Below, piece after piece: positions 37,939 to 48,160 of a stretch of 64,000 bases of DNA. The position numbers and the translations under genes are program-made. Origin of the DNA: Aequorivita xiaoshiensis (GTDB taxonomy: Bacteria; Bacteroidota; Bacteroidia; Flavobacteriales; Flavobacteriaceae); the NCBI RefSeq assembly GCF_022008395.1, contig NZ_JAIRBB010000003.1:210102-274101 (forward strand), written 5' to 3'. How positions within the stretch are numbered: the first letter of the stretch is position 1; each line of letters opens with the position of its first letter. The notes beneath the pieces were generated by a model. That model was not told the DNA's origin. It was given only the letters and a program-made list of their open reading frames with translations, and searched no databases.

Positions 37939-39849
37939 ATGATCAACATTCATAATCTTTCTGTTTCCTTTCAAGGAGACTATCTGTTCGAAAAAATAAC
38001 CTTTCAATTAAAACCTGGCGATCGAGTTGGGTTAGTTGGGAAGAACGGTGCGGGAAAATCTACCCTGCTAAAGATTATCGCAGGTGAACAAGAATATGAT
38101 ACAGGCCAGATTGCAACTGACAAAGAAATCTCAATAGGCTTTTTAAAACAAGATATCGATTTTGAGAAAGGTCGCACAGTTCTTGAAGAATCATATGAAG
38201 CTTTTATTGAAATTAAAAAGTTAGAAAAACGATTAGAACAAATTAACACCCAATTAGCTGAACGCACAGATTACGAGAGTGACGGCTATCACCAGTTAAT
38301 GGTAGATTTGAATGATATTCAGCATCAATATGAAATACATGGTGGGTACAACTATCAAGGGGAAACAGAACGTATTTTACAAGGATTAGGTTTCCAACGT
38401 GAAGATTTTGGTAAGCTAACAGAAACCTTCTCTGGTGGATGGAGAATGCGTATTGAATTAGCAAAACTACTACTTCAAAATAACGATATACTGCTGTTAG
38501 ATGAGCCTACAAACCACCTAGATATTGAATCTATTTTATGGTTAGAAGATTTTTTAAAGGGATATGCTGGGGCAGTAGTGATTGTATCGCACGATAAAAT
38601 GTTTTTGGATAATGTTACTAATCGTACCATAGAAATTTCACTTGGAAAGATTTACGATTTTAACAAGCCGTACACTCAGTATTTAGTTCTTCGCAATGAA
38701 TTAAGAGAACAACAATTAGCCTCCCAGAAAAATCAGCAAAAGCAAATTGAACAAACAGAAAAACTAATTGATAAGTTTAGAGCTAAAGCTAGTAAAGCTA
38801 CAATGGCGCAATCGCTTATTAAAAAGTTAGACAAAATAGACCGCATAGAAGTAGATGAAGATGATAATAGTGTAATGACGTTACATTTTCCAATATCGGT
38901 TACCCCGGGGAAAGTAGTAATAGAAGCGGAAGGAATAACAAAAAACTATGGAGAGAAGAAGGTTCTCAACGCTATTGATTTGTTAGTAGAAAGAGACAGT
39001 AAAATTGCTTTTGTAGGTCAAAATGGTCAAGGAAAATCTACTCTTGCAAAAATTATTGTAGGAGAAATCGAATACAGTGGGAAGCTTAATTTAGGTCATA
39101 ATGTACAGATAGGATATTTCGCTCAAAATCAAGCTGATTATTTAGACGGTACTAAAACTGTACTAGATACAATGATTGATGCTGCAAACGAGAAAAACCG
39201 AAGTAAAGTTCGAGATATTTTGGGCTCTTTCCTTTTTAGAGGAGATGAAGTAGAAAAATATGTGCGTGTATTAAGCGGAGGAGAGCGAAATCGCTTAGCC
39301 CTTGCCAAACTAATGCTACAGCCTTTTAATGTCTTGGTAATGGATGAGCCTACCAACCACCTTGATATTAAATCTAAAAACGTTTTAAAGGACGCTTTAA
39401 AGAATTTTGAGGGGACTTTAATTTTAGTTTCTCACGATCGTGACTTTTTACAAGGTTTAACCAATAAGGTTTACGAATTTAAAGATCAACACATTAAAGA
39501 ATATTTAGGGGATATTGATTTTTTCTTAGAGCAAAGAAACCTAGAAAACTTACGAGAAGCCGAAAAGAAAACGGTTGTTACTGAAGTTAAGGAGAAACGT
39601 ACGGCAGGTGAAGAATACGAAATTCAGAAGAAATTAAAATCTGCAAAAAACAAATTAAGTAATGTTGAATCTAAAATAACATCCTTAGAAAAAGAAATTG
39701 CTGCTATAGACACCGAACTACTTATTAATTACGAAGAAACTATTGCTAAACCTCACTTTTTCGACAAGTATCAAGAGAAGAAGAAGTCGCTTAAAAAATT
39801 GATGGAAGAGTGGGAAGTGCTTCAAGAAACCTTAGAATCCCTGTCGTAA
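37939..39849 (+). CDS. ABC-F family ATPase (translation factor type)
   Basis: A soluble protein of 636 residues with two ABC cassettes: Walker A GLVGKNGAGKSTLLK and FVGQNGQGKSTLAK, signature FSGGWRMR and LSGGERNR, Walker B LLLDEPTNHLD and LVMDEPTNHLD. The interdomain linker is the ABC-F P-site motif region (KQIEQTEKLIDKFRAKASK). A C-terminal coiled coil of ~80 residues follows. It resembles the Uup/EttA-like group rather than a resistance protein. A CATCTTTG −7-like element lies ~56 bases upstream. Confidence 0.92.
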   Translation: MINIHNLSVSFQGDYLFEKITFQLKPGDRVGLVGKNGAGKSTLLKIIAGEQEYDTGQIATDKEISIGFLKQDIDFEKGRTVLEESYEAFIEIKKLEKRLEQINTQLAERTDYESDGYHQLMVDLNDIQHQYEIHGGYNYQGETERILQGLGFQREDFGKLTETFSGGWRMRIELAKLLLQNNDILLLDEPTNHLDIESILWLEDFLKGYAGAVVIVSHDKMFLDNVTNRTIEISLGKIYDFNKPYTQYLVLRNELREQQLASQKNQQKQIEQTEKLIDKFRAKASKATMAQSLIKKLDKIDRIEVDEDDNSVMTLHFPISVTPGKVVIEAEGITKNYGEKKVLNAIDLLVERDSKIAFVGQNGQGKSTLAKIIVGEIEYSGKLNLGHNVQIGYFAQNQADYLDGTKTVLDTMIDAANEKNRSKVRDILGSFLFRGDEVEKYVRVLSGGERNRLALAKLMLQPFNVLVMDEPTNHLDIKSKNVLKDALKNFEGTLILVSHDRDFLQGLTNKVYEFKDQHIKEYLGDIDFFLEQRNLENLREAEKKTVVTEVKEKRTAGEEYEIQKKLKSAKNKLSNVESKITSLEKEIAAIDTELLINYEETIAKPHFFDKYQEKKKSLKKLMEEWEVLQETLESLS

Positions 39850-39930
39850 AAATCACATAACTCATAAGTTCTTTGGATTAATTGTCTTAACTTGTTGTTT
39901 GTTAGCTAGTTATTTATTAATCACGAGCTT

Positions 39931-41655
39931 ATGGAAAATGAGAAAACATTCAAATTATGCCTCACAATGGCGGGTGCTGTATCGGCTGGGGCATATACTG
40001 CAGGTGTAATAGATTATTTATTAGAAACTCTTGAGCTTTGGGAAAGGGCGAAAGTTATAAATAGAAGCCGTGGTATTAATCACCCAGATTACGATCATTC
40101 CATACCTATGCATCATGTTGAAATTGATGTAATGAGCGGTTCTTCAGCGGGTGGTATATCGGGTTCGCTCACGCTACTTGCTTTAGCCGATAAAAATTAT
40201 AAAAGCATAAATAAAGACAACCCAAATGGTATAGATAATATCTTTTATAGGAGTTGGGTAGAAATGGCGGATACTAAAGAAAGTAGTACTATAGACAAAC
40301 TTCTAGGGGATAATGACTTAAAAGAATTTGGAGAAGTTCGTTCGTTGTTAAATACTAAAGCTATAGATGATATTGCCGATGAAGCAATACGAATACGAGA
40401 ACAGCGCAAAATTCCTAAATACGCTTCCGACAGTTTAGATGTTATCTTAACGACAACCAATTTACGCGGAATAAACTTTTTGGTGAATTTTGACGGCAGT
40501 AGAGATTCTTCAAAAGGTACGGTTATAACAAATCACGGTGGCTTTTTTAGGTATAAACTGAAAAATGATAAATACAAATCGGGCATTCCTGTAAGTGAAG
40601 ATGAATTGTATTACGTGCTTGATGTTTCAAAGAAAAAACATCTTCAATATTTAAAAGAGGCAACGTTAAGTACTGCAGCATTTCCCATTGGTTTACGGTC
40701 TAGAGAAGTGGCTATATCGTCAGAATACATTAAACGATATCCTAAATATTTATTTAAAAAATCCAAAGGGATAGAGCCCTTGCTACCTGAAGGAGATATC
40801 TACACTTTTAACTCTGTTGATGGTGGAGTTATAAATAACGAACCCTATGGGATTGCCCTAAAAGTACTTAAAGAAAAGAATCCTAAAAGTATTGAAGCTT
40901 GCAGGTATGGGGTAATTATGGTAGACCCATTCCCCAATAAGGATAAAGACGTTTCTAAAAGTGGGAAAAGTATTTCAAGTATTGCAAAAGGTCTTCTAAG
41001 GTCACTTCGAAATCAGGTGATGTTTAATCAAGAGGGAATTTTGGATGCTTTAGATTTAAGCGACCGTACAAAGTTTTTAATAGAACCTGTAAGAAAGATT
41101 AAGAAAAATGGAAAATGGATTAGAAGTAAAAATGATTTAGCCTCTGCTCCTATAGGTGGTTTTGCAGGATTTCTAAGCCGTGATTTTCGGGCGCATGACT
41201 TCCAACTAGGTAGAAAAAACTGTCAAGCATTTTTAAGGTATTATTTTGCAATTCCTTCCGAAGAAATAGAAACACGCTTAAGCATTAAGCCCAAAGCAGA
41301 AATAAAAGAGAGGTTTGAGTTTTCGGTACCTCCCATGGACGTAAAGGGTGATAAGCTATTTCCGATAATTCCAGATATGCGAGTGCTAAGAAATTTTAAT
41401 AATAAATTTGATACCGAAACCTACGGTGAAGATGCAGATATTCAAAACTTACCCTTCCCAAAAATGTCCTTTTCAGAATTTGAAAATCGTTATAAGTCTA
41501 AGATTAAAAGAAGAATAGGCTTAATTGTAAAATATCTCCTTAAAAATAGGTTTCTTTCGTTTTTAGCAAACTTTTTCTACGCAAAAAATGCGGGTTATAA
41601 ATTCGTAAAAGAAACGATAGAGAAGGAGTTAGCAGAAAATGATCTTTTAAATTAG
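39931..41655 (+). CDS. Patatin-like phospholipase
   Basis: A 574-residue protein with the patatin catalytic dyad: Ser72 in the GSSAG elbow (SGSSAGGISG) and Asp297 in DGGVINNEP. The oxyanion stretch MAGAVSAGAYTAGV stands near the N-terminus. No signal peptide is visible, so a cytoplasmic or peripheral membrane lipid acyl-hydrolase is likely. The C-terminal ~60 residues are basic with a hydrophobic patch (IGLIVKYLLKNRFLSFLANFFY is 22 residues long; its core is LLKNRFLSFLANFFY) that may touch membrane. It is followed by the CPXCG gene after 32 bases. Confidence 0.85.
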   Translation: MENEKTFKLCLTMAGAVSAGAYTAGVIDYLLETLELWERAKVINRSRGINHPDYDHSIPMHHVEIDVMSGSSAGGISGSLTLLALADKNYKSINKDNPNGIDNIFYRSWVEMADTKESSTIDKLLGDNDLKEFGEVRSLLNTKAIDDIADEAIRIREQRKIPKYASDSLDVILTTTNLRGINFLVNFDGSRDSSKGTVITNHGGFFRYKLKNDKYKSGIPVSEDELYYVLDVSKKKHLQYLKEATLSTAAFPIGLRSREVAISSEYIKRYPKYLFKKSKGIEPLLPEGDIYTFNSVDGGVINNEPYGIALKVLKEKNPKSIEACRYGVIMVDPFPNKDKDVSKSGKSISSIAKGLLRSLRNQVMFNQEGILDALDLSDRTKFLIEPVRKIKKNGKWIRSKNDLASAPIGGFAGFLSRDFRAHDFQLGRKNCQAFLRYYFAIPSEEIETRLSIKPKAEIKERFEFSVPPMDVKGDKLFPIIPDMRVLRNFNNKFDTETYGEDADIQNLPFPKMSFSEFENRYKSKIKRRIGLIVKYLLKNRFLSFLANFFYAKNAGYKFVKETIEKELAENDLLN

Positions 41656-41687
41656 CGAGTGATATAAAACCCTAAAAATCCCCAATT

Positions 41688-41870
41688 ATGTACGAACACT
41701 TTTTTCAATGTCCACATTGCTGGGAAAGCATATCGATGCTGTTGGATTCTTCCGTGAGGCATCAAAAATATATAGAAGACTGTGAAATTTGCTGTAATCC
41801 ATTAGAATTAGAAGTAAGATTTGAAGATGGAGCGTTAATTGAGTTTACCGCTGTAAGTATATCACAATAA
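41688..41870 (+). CDS. CPXCG-motif cysteine-rich small protein
   Basis: A 60-residue zinc-ribbon-like protein: CPHC at 8–11 and CEICC near residue 32, with the family's LEVRFEDGALIEFTA end. Such proteins have no known role. It lies 32 bases after the patatin-like gene and is convergent, by only 8 bases, with the AsmA-like gene. Confidence 0.85.
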   Translation: MYEHFFQCPHCWESISMLLDSSVRHQKYIEDCEICCNPLELEVRFEDGALIEFTAVSISQ

Positions 41871-41878
41871 ATCTTGAG

Positions 41879-43441
41879 CTATTTCTTGCCACTCCCTGTC
41901 ATTGCTTTTGCTAGAGCATTCTTCAAACTAACCCATAAAAAATTAAATATGGATTTTGTTTTATCTCGAGTTGCTTCTGCAGCGCCTTCACGGTAATTGT
42001 CATTGGTTTTATTACTGTTGGTAGAAACAAAAATATTAGCAACAGCAGATAGAAATTTGTTTTTTGTGCTACCATCTTTTTTAAGCACTGTAACAGAGAA
42101 ATTTGAATAATTAATTTTTAAATCGGTATTTGAAGTTTCACTATTCCCATCAATAGTAAAATAAGTTTTATGGGTTTGACCTTTCAAACGCACATTTAAA
42201 TTAGGTTCAGTAAAGCTGTTCATCCTATCGGCTACTAGTGACCCTACTTGTGCTTTAAATAAAAATCTATCTTCTAGATTCTGAACATCAAAACTCCATT
42301 CTGCTGTAAAAGGGGTGTTGTCCATAAAATCTGCGGAAATGTATAAATTAGTTTTTACCGGACTCTTGTATGTATTACTAACATTTGAAATTTCTGCATT
42401 TAGGTTCTTGAAGTTGATAGAACCTCCCATGTTTTTTATATGCTGCCTTTCTTCATATTTAATATTTGCATTTTTAATGTTAACCGAATCCACAGTCAGC
42501 TCAAAAGGTAATTCGCGAATCATCTTACTATAGAGCGGCTTAACCTTAAGATCGTCTGCAACCAATTTGTCTCTAAAAACTTCTAAAATAGGGGTGTCGA
42601 GTGTGATAAGCTTGCTCTTAGCAAAAAAGTCATTGTTGTTAAATCCAAAATCAAAACTGTCAATTGATAATGAATTTAATGATAGGTCAAAATGATCACG
42701 TTCTTTATGAATTATTCTTGAGAGTTCTCTTTTAGAATATTTTGTTTTAAGCTTAATATTATTAAGAGTTGCCTTGCGGTTTTTAACTAAAAATTTTTCT
42801 ACTGTTAAGTTTTCGTAAGCACTAACTTTTACAAATGCTGTATCGCCTTTTGCTTCAAAACTTTCGTAATCAAGCGGTATTTTACGAGTTACTGTTTTAT
42901 TGTCTATCCTTATTCCGCTAACTTTTACACTTAAACCGTTTGTGTAAACTTTTGTAGAATCTTTTCCATCTTCAAAAATCACGAACTTGGTGTTGTTAAT
43001 TTTAACTTGATCTATAAGTATTGGTTTGTAAATTTTAGCGACGGGTTTTCGCACTGTGTCGGTTACAGGTATTTGCCTGTCCTGGTAGTAGGCTATAATG
43101 GGGTTTTCCAATGAAATGGATTCAACGTGAATTTCATCATTAAATAAATAATCCCAGTAGCTGATGTCAGAAATTTTGAGCTTTTCAACATTCACAAAAG
43201 TGTGTTGTACACTGTCCTTTTTATTGTTGATTATAAGTGACGCGTTGGTAATAGAGAGAGAGCCGCTAATAGTTTCAACCGTAATGCTTTCATAAGCTCT
43301 AACCATATTTTCTGGTAATCGCTCTTCAATAAAATCTTGAAGTTTATTTTTTAAAAAGTGATTTACATAAATATTTGATGCTAATACTATAGCTCCAATA
43401 GCAAGAATGACGTATATTGTGTACTTTAAGGCCTTATTCAT
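41879..43441 (-). CDS. AsmA/DUF748-like membrane-anchored protein
   Basis: A 520-residue protein with one N-terminal membrane segment (YTIYVILAIGAIVLASNIYV, residues ~7–26) and a β-rich periplasmic part with the AsmA-like pattern (VETISGSLSITNASLII, VNVEKLKISDISYWDYLF, VESISLENPIIAYY). It resembles the larger protein at 5547–8216 in layout but is shorter. A role in envelope lipid handling is inferred from the superfamily. It is divergent from the LytTR regulator gene. Confidence 0.7.
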   Translation of the reverse strand: MNKALKYTIYVILAIGAIVLASNIYVNHFLKNKLQDFIEERLPENMVRAYESITVETISGSLSITNASLIINNKKDSVQHTFVNVEKLKISDISYWDYLFNDEIHVESISLENPIIAYYQDRQIPVTDTVRKPVAKIYKPILIDQVKINNTKFVIFEDGKDSTKVYTNGLSVKVSGIRIDNKTVTRKIPLDYESFEAKGDTAFVKVSAYENLTVEKFLVKNRKATLNNIKLKTKYSKRELSRIIHKERDHFDLSLNSLSIDSFDFGFNNNDFFAKSKLITLDTPILEVFRDKLVADDLKVKPLYSKMIRELPFELTVDSVNIKNANIKYEERQHIKNMGGSINFKNLNAEISNVSNTYKSPVKTNLYISADFMDNTPFTAEWSFDVQNLEDRFLFKAQVGSLVADRMNSFTEPNLNVRLKGQTHKTYFTIDGNSETSNTDLKINYSNFSVTVLKKDGSTKNKFLSAVANIFVSTNSNKTNDNYREGAAEATRDKTKSIFNFLWVSLKNALAKAMTGSGKK

Positions 43442-43518
43442 TTTTCTAAAGATAAGGAAAGTTCGAATTTCTTTTGGATTATTTGTAAAAGATATTTTCG
43501 GAGATATAAATTGAATTT

Positions 43519-44274
43519 ATGATAAAAATTATCCTCGTAGACGATGAGCCTCACGCAAATTCATTACTTAAAGTATTGATTGAGAAAGAATTCTCTAATG
43601 TCATTACAGTAGTAGGCACGGCTCAATCTATAAAAGAAGCATGTAGTTTAATTGTTAATAACTCAATAGATCTCGTTTTTTTAGACATTCACATGCCTGA
43701 AGAAAATGGGTTTGCCTTATTTAATTATTTCGCCACCCCCACATTCGATGTTATTTTTACCACAGCCTATGATAGGTATGCAATACAAGCTTTTAAATAT
43801 AGCGCATTCGATTATATATTAAAACCTATAGACGAGTCGGTATTGTATGAAACCATGCAGAGGTACCTTGTAGAGAAATCAAATTCTAATGCTCTGAAAG
43901 AGCAAATAGCATTACTTAGAAGTTATGTTGATCAGGCAGAAGAAGGGAAGAAAAGAATATTTTTCAATACTCTTACAGGTTTTGAGTTAACATATGTAAA
44001 TGATATTCTCTTTATCAAAGCCGATGGAAATTACAGTGAAGTTCATATTGAGGGTGATAAAAAAATAGTTGTTTCTCAATCGTTAAGGACTGTAGAGAAA
44101 CGCTTGCCACAATCATTATTTTTTAGAACTCATAAAAGTTATATAGTTGCACTTACCGCAGTTATAAGCTATGATAAAAAAGAAAAAACCGTAAAACTAA
44201 CCGATGGAAGCACGCTTGAAGTCTCCTATAGGCGTGAAAATGATTTTTTAAATAAAGTTCTTGAAAAAGTATAG
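43519..44274 (+). CDS. LytTR-type response regulator
   Basis: A 251-residue regulator. Receiver domain 1–~120 with acidic pocket D8/D9, phospho-acceptor Asp56 in VFLDIHMPE, and Lys in YILKPID. LytTR DNA-binding domain ~145–250 (YVNDILFIKADGNYSEVHI, SLRTVEKRLP, FFRTHKSYIV). Its last 14 bases overlap the kinase gene, so both are made together. It probably controls a small set of promoters with LytTR direct repeats. Confidence 0.94.
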   Translation: MIKIILVDDEPHANSLLKVLIEKEFSNVITVVGTAQSIKEACSLIVNNSIDLVFLDIHMPEENGFALFNYFATPTFDVIFTTAYDRYAIQAFKYSAFDYILKPIDESVLYETMQRYLVEKSNSNALKEQIALLRSYVDQAEEGKKRIFFNTLTGFELTYVNDILFIKADGNYSEVHIEGDKKIVVSQSLRTVEKRLPQSLFFRTHKSYIVALTAVISYDKKEKTVKLTDGSTLEVSYRRENDFLNKVLEKV

Positions 44275-47197
44275 CTTATTTATCATTTATTTGATAACGA
44301 ATTTATTAGTGTGTAATGCGCAAACACCACCGGTTACGCATTTTTCCACAAAAAACTTTTTACCCCATAATACAGTAAGAAGTCTGCATCTTTCTAAAAA
44401 TGGTGTTTTATGGGTTGGTACAGATAATGGTTTAGTAAAAAAACTCAATAACAAAATAACAACCTATTTTGAGGAGGACGGATTACCACTTAATAATATA
44501 TGGGCAATAACCGAAGATGCAAATAGAGATATTTGGGTAGGAAGTTATGGGAATGGAATTGCGCATTTCGACGGATCTAATTTTACAATTATTAATACCG
44601 ATGAAGGGTTAATTAATAACTATATTACTCATTTAAATGTATTCGGAAACTTTTTATATGTAGGTACAAGTGGTGGGGTTTCTGTAATTAATATTGCTGA
44701 AAAATCTGTTGTTGCTTCATTAAACCATGAGGAAAGTTCCTTAATGCGTATTTCAGGATTCTTCGAGTTTAATAACACAGTGTTTACTACTACCTATAAT
44801 ACTGGGATTTATAAAATTTCAAATGAAAATGACGAGTACTTTCTTGAAAAAATAAGTGATCATAAATTTATTTACGATTCAGAGAGAATTGGTGACTCCT
44901 TGTTTGCCAGTAATAAGGGAGCCGTTTCTGTATTTGCTATACCCGATTTGCTGAACGAACAGGTACCTGTGGGTAAGAAAAGGGAAGGCTTTCCTATAAT
45001 TTGGGATTATGCTGTTACTAATGATAAAACTGTTTATGGTGCTGCCTGGGGAGTTTTTGAAGAAAACGGAGGATTATTAAAGTTTTCTGAAGATGGGAAT
45101 TCTTATGAAAAGGTTCATGGTGTAGACAGTAAAAATCTTGTTGTGCTCGAGTACAATCCAATTTTAGAATTATTATACGCAGGAACTTTAGACAATGGAC
45201 TATTTCAGATATCCATAAATCCAATGGTTCAATATTATCCATCTAGTCATAAAAAAACTATTGCAATAGATTATTTTAATCAAAATAAAATTAGTTTATA
45301 CAATGATGGTGTAGATATAGCAAACAAACATTACGATGCTAGCTTTTTTAAACAACAGGAAGTTGCCTTTGTGAAAGCCAATAAAAACAATTTGCCTAAA
45401 CACGAAGATTTTTTTTATGAGTTAAATTATGATACTCCTGAAACTGATATAATTTTTTACACTATTAAAAAATCACAGACTCACGTGTGGATTAACACAA
45501 ATATTGGGTTGTATAAGTTTCGTCCAAATGGAGCCTTTGAATCGTATTTGCCTTTACACACGCTAGAGTTTGATTTTACATCGGATAATAACTTAATTGA
45601 AACTAATCCCTATCGTGGAGTAAGAGTTTATGAAAGTGAATATCCGTTAAGGTATAGATATTACAACGAAGAACTACCCAGTACTCCTACAAATATTGTT
45701 GGAACATTTAGAAGAGATTCAACCACTTATTTTCTTTCAGTTTTTAGCGGTCTTTTTTCTTATGATAAAAGTTTTAAGTCGTTTTTAGATACCGGGATTT
45801 GGAAAGAAAAAAAACTAAGACACCATGCTATTTTTAACGATTATGTAGCTATAGGAAATGAATTTGGGGATGTTTTTATAGTAGATTTCAAGAAGGGATT
45901 TGAAATAATAAAAAAGATTGATAGATCCGAAATTAAAGGAAATTCGATTTTGTTGTTAGATTCCTACAAGGATTGGCTAATAATTGTAACGGAAGGAGGA
46001 GTTCTTTTTTATAATGATGAAAAGCAAATATTTATCAATGAAGATCAGGGGATAACAAAGAATATTCATGCAATAAATGTGCATAATGATGTGCTGTATC
46101 TTGGTTCTGATGGAGGAGAATATCAAGTGGATATGAAAAATCTGGTTAATTCTAGAAACAGGATTAATGATTTATTTGTAGAACAAATAAAGGTTAATAA
46201 TACTCTTTATGCATATGGGAAACAACCTGTTGTCTTAAATTCAAAACAAAATAATCTTGAAATTAGTGTTTCAACCAATTCTCACCCATACCCTAATAAG
46301 CTAGAGTTTTGTTATAAAATGAAAGATAACTCAGATTGGACAAAATTGGATTTGCCAGAGATAAATTTAAGTTTTCTAGAGCCTGCAAAATATAACCTAA
46401 GAGTACGAGTTAATGACACATATACTGGACAGTGGTTTGAAAAGTCTGTTTTAGAATTTACGATTAGTCCTCCTTTTTATGAACAGTGGTGGTTTAGGTT
46501 ATTGGTGGCTACTGCAATAGTCTTTGTTACTTCACTTTATTTTAATCGTAAAAGAAAACAACATCAAATAATAACAGCAAAAGAAATTGCAACTAATAAA
46601 CGCATTGAAAGACTAAAAGCTGAAGCCTTATTAGCGCGAATGAATCCGCATTTCATATTCAATGCTTTAAACAGTATTCAACATTTAGTAGTTATAGGTG
46701 AAAACGATAAGGCTTCGGCCTATTTGATTAAGTTTTCAAAATTGGTAAGAGCCAATTTAAACAATTCTAGTCGTACGTTTATAAGCCTAAAAGAGGAATT
46801 AGACTATCTAAGAACGTATTGTGAGATAGAGAATGAACGTCACGATAATCGTATTACTATAAACTTTATAGTGGATCCGAAAATTGATATTGGTGATACA
46901 GAAGTTCCAAATTTAATTCTGCAACCTTTCTTAGAAAATGCTTTTGTTCACGCATTTCCTAACATTATAAAAAACCCAACACTATCGCTTACTATTAGTC
47001 AAATGCACGACAATAAACTAAAATGTGTAATTTCTGATAATGGAATAGGGAGTAAAAAGGTATCTAATCCTACACAACGTTCTTCAAAAGGTATTTCACT
47101 TATTAAAGAACGATTACACTTTTTAAATTATAATTTAGATTCTGATCTCAAAATAGAGCATACAGAGTCTGGGACAACTGTCACTCTTTTTCTCTGA
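44261..47197 (+). CDS. Hybrid-sensor histidine kinase with reg_prop propeller and 7TMR-like Y_Y_Y region
   Basis: A 978-residue sensor kinase: signal-peptide-like start (LFIIYLITNLLVCNAQ), a periplasmic β-propeller of reg_prop repeats (LWVGTDNGLV, IWVGSYGNGIAHF, LYVGTSGGVSVI), a Y_Y_Y-type β domain (LEFCYKMKDNSDWTKLDLPE ... YNLRVRVND), one membrane helix (WFRLLVATAIVFVTSLYF), then a HisKA_3/LytS-type kinase (His797 in MNPHFIFNALNSIQH; ATP-binding DNGIGSKK). It has no C-terminal receiver or DNA-binding domain; the regulator is the overlapping upstream gene. The signal it senses is unknown. Confidence 0.92.
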   Translation: MKKYSLFIIYLITNLLVCNAQTPPVTHFSTKNFLPHNTVRSLHLSKNGVLWVGTDNGLVKKLNNKITTYFEEDGLPLNNIWAITEDANRDIWVGSYGNGIAHFDGSNFTIINTDEGLINNYITHLNVFGNFLYVGTSGGVSVINIAEKSVVASLNHEESSLMRISGFFEFNNTVFTTTYNTGIYKISNENDEYFLEKISDHKFIYDSERIGDSLFASNKGAVSVFAIPDLLNEQVPVGKKREGFPIIWDYAVTNDKTVYGAAWGVFEENGGLLKFSEDGNSYEKVHGVDSKNLVVLEYNPILELLYAGTLDNGLFQISINPMVQYYPSSHKKTIAIDYFNQNKISLYNDGVDIANKHYDASFFKQQEVAFVKANKNNLPKHEDFFYELNYDTPETDIIFYTIKKSQTHVWINTNIGLYKFRPNGAFESYLPLHTLEFDFTSDNNLIETNPYRGVRVYESEYPLRYRYYNEELPSTPTNIVGTFRRDSTTYFLSVFSGLFSYDKSFKSFLDTGIWKEKKLRHHAIFNDYVAIGNEFGDVFIVDFKKGFEIIKKIDRSEIKGNSILLLDSYKDWLIIVTEGGVLFYNDEKQIFINEDQGITKNIHAINVHNDVLYLGSDGGEYQVDMKNLVNSRNRINDLFVEQIKVNNTLYAYGKQPVVLNSKQNNLEISVSTNSHPYPNKLEFCYKMKDNSDWTKLDLPEINLSFLEPAKYNLRVRVNDTYTGQWFEKSVLEFTISPPFYEQWWFRLLVATAIVFVTSLYFNRKRKQHQIITAKEIATNKRIERLKAEALLARMNPHFIFNALNSIQHLVVIGENDKASAYLIKFSKLVRANLNNSSRTFISLKEELDYLRTYCEIENERHDNRITINFIVDPKIDIGDTEVPNLILQPFLENAFVHAFPNIIKNPTLSLTISQMHDNKLKCVISDNGIGSKKVSNPTQRSSKGISLIKERLHFLNYNLDSDLKIEHTESGTTVTLFL

Positions 47198-47508
47198 TTC
47201 TACGTTTATCCAATTTTTAGATACGTTTATACATTAGGTCGAAATCAATAAAATATTGACGCTATATTTGCAATGTCATTATATAGTTGATAATATTTTA
47301 ACTTGTTAACGTTTAGATTTTGGTTTTTTTACCATAATTAAGCTACCGATTACACCTGCTGTTGGGGAGCAGTGGGTGTATTGGGATGCTTTTAGCTTCG
47401 CGATAATCCCTCTTTCTTATTTTATTCCTGATTTTATTCGTCAACACCAGTCAAAATAAGCTATTTAGCAGGCGGATGTAAAATACTTTAATTTTCTTCG
47501 GAATTTTA
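47198..47508. other. Intergenic region with a strong hairpin and an ATG-less open frame
   Basis: TATATTTG at 47263–47270 is a −7-like element. A hairpin at 47351–47380 (TACAC...GTGTA outer, CTGCT/AGCAG inner, three-base bulge) follows. An open frame from 47310 to the TAA at ~47460 (about 50 codons) reads well (VYWDAFSFAIIPLSYFIPDF) but has no start codon. It may be a small RNA, an attenuator or a decayed gene end. I cannot decide. Confidence 0.35.
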
Positions 47509-47539
47509 TTTGCAAACTAGTAAAAGGTTTGTATCTTTG
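47509..47539 (+). promoter_or_regulatory. Promoter of the tRNA-fMet gene
   Basis: TTTG (47509–47512), exactly 19 bases, TATCTTTG (47532–47539): a perfect Bacteroidota vegetative promoter, 71 bases before the tRNA. Confidence 0.85.
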
Positions 47540-47610
47540 CAGTCCAATATTTCAGTCGGCATTATGAACCGAAAGTTAAAAGCTAAAGATGAAATATTGA
47601 AAACCCATAT

Positions 47611-47686
<76 letters not shown>

Positions 47687-47694
47687 GTAAAGAC

Positions 47695-47724
47695 AAGCCT
47701 TCACAGAAATGTGAGGGCTTTTTT
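47695..47724 (+). terminator. Terminator of the tRNA-fMet gene
   Basis: Eleven-bp stem (47695–47705 with 47710–47720, AAGCC...GGCTT with one T·G pair), GAAA tetraloop, then a run of T. Confidence 0.88.
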
Positions 47725-47733
47725 GTTTAGTAT

Positions 47734-47755
47734 AGTACAGAATAAGTACAGAATA
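47734..47755. repeat. Tandem 11-bp direct repeat next to the left att site
   Basis: AGTACAGAATA occurs twice without a gap. A GTACCTAGA tandem lies near the other att copy (63,728–63,748). The rest of 47756–48160 (about 400 bases) is AT-rich; I see no intact gene in it, only a short interrupted frame from an ATG at ~48048. Confidence 0.55.
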
Positions 47756-48160
47756 GTTTGATTTTAAAAATTTCATTTTAATTGATGAAGATTACCTACA
47801 TCTGATTTTAACCCCTATTATTTTAATCGTTTTAATAAATTTTAAGAAGTTATAGTCATCAGTTTTGCGTAATAGAGAGTTTATTATCATACAATATTAC
47901 CGAAATATAAAATCGTAAAATATTCCTATAAAAAGACTACGGCTTAAACCGTTCGTCCTCTCTATTTATTTCGTTTACTTTTGAGCCAAAATTTTATCTT
48001 CCGTTTGGTTTCTGCTCAAATATTGTTTAATCTAAAATTTGGGTAATATGACAACAAAGTAAGTACTACCAAAAAAAACGGAAAAAACAATGCAATCGCT
48101 AAAATTTGTAATTTGTACGGCGTTTAATCATTTTTGGACGTGTTAACAAGTTTAATAACT

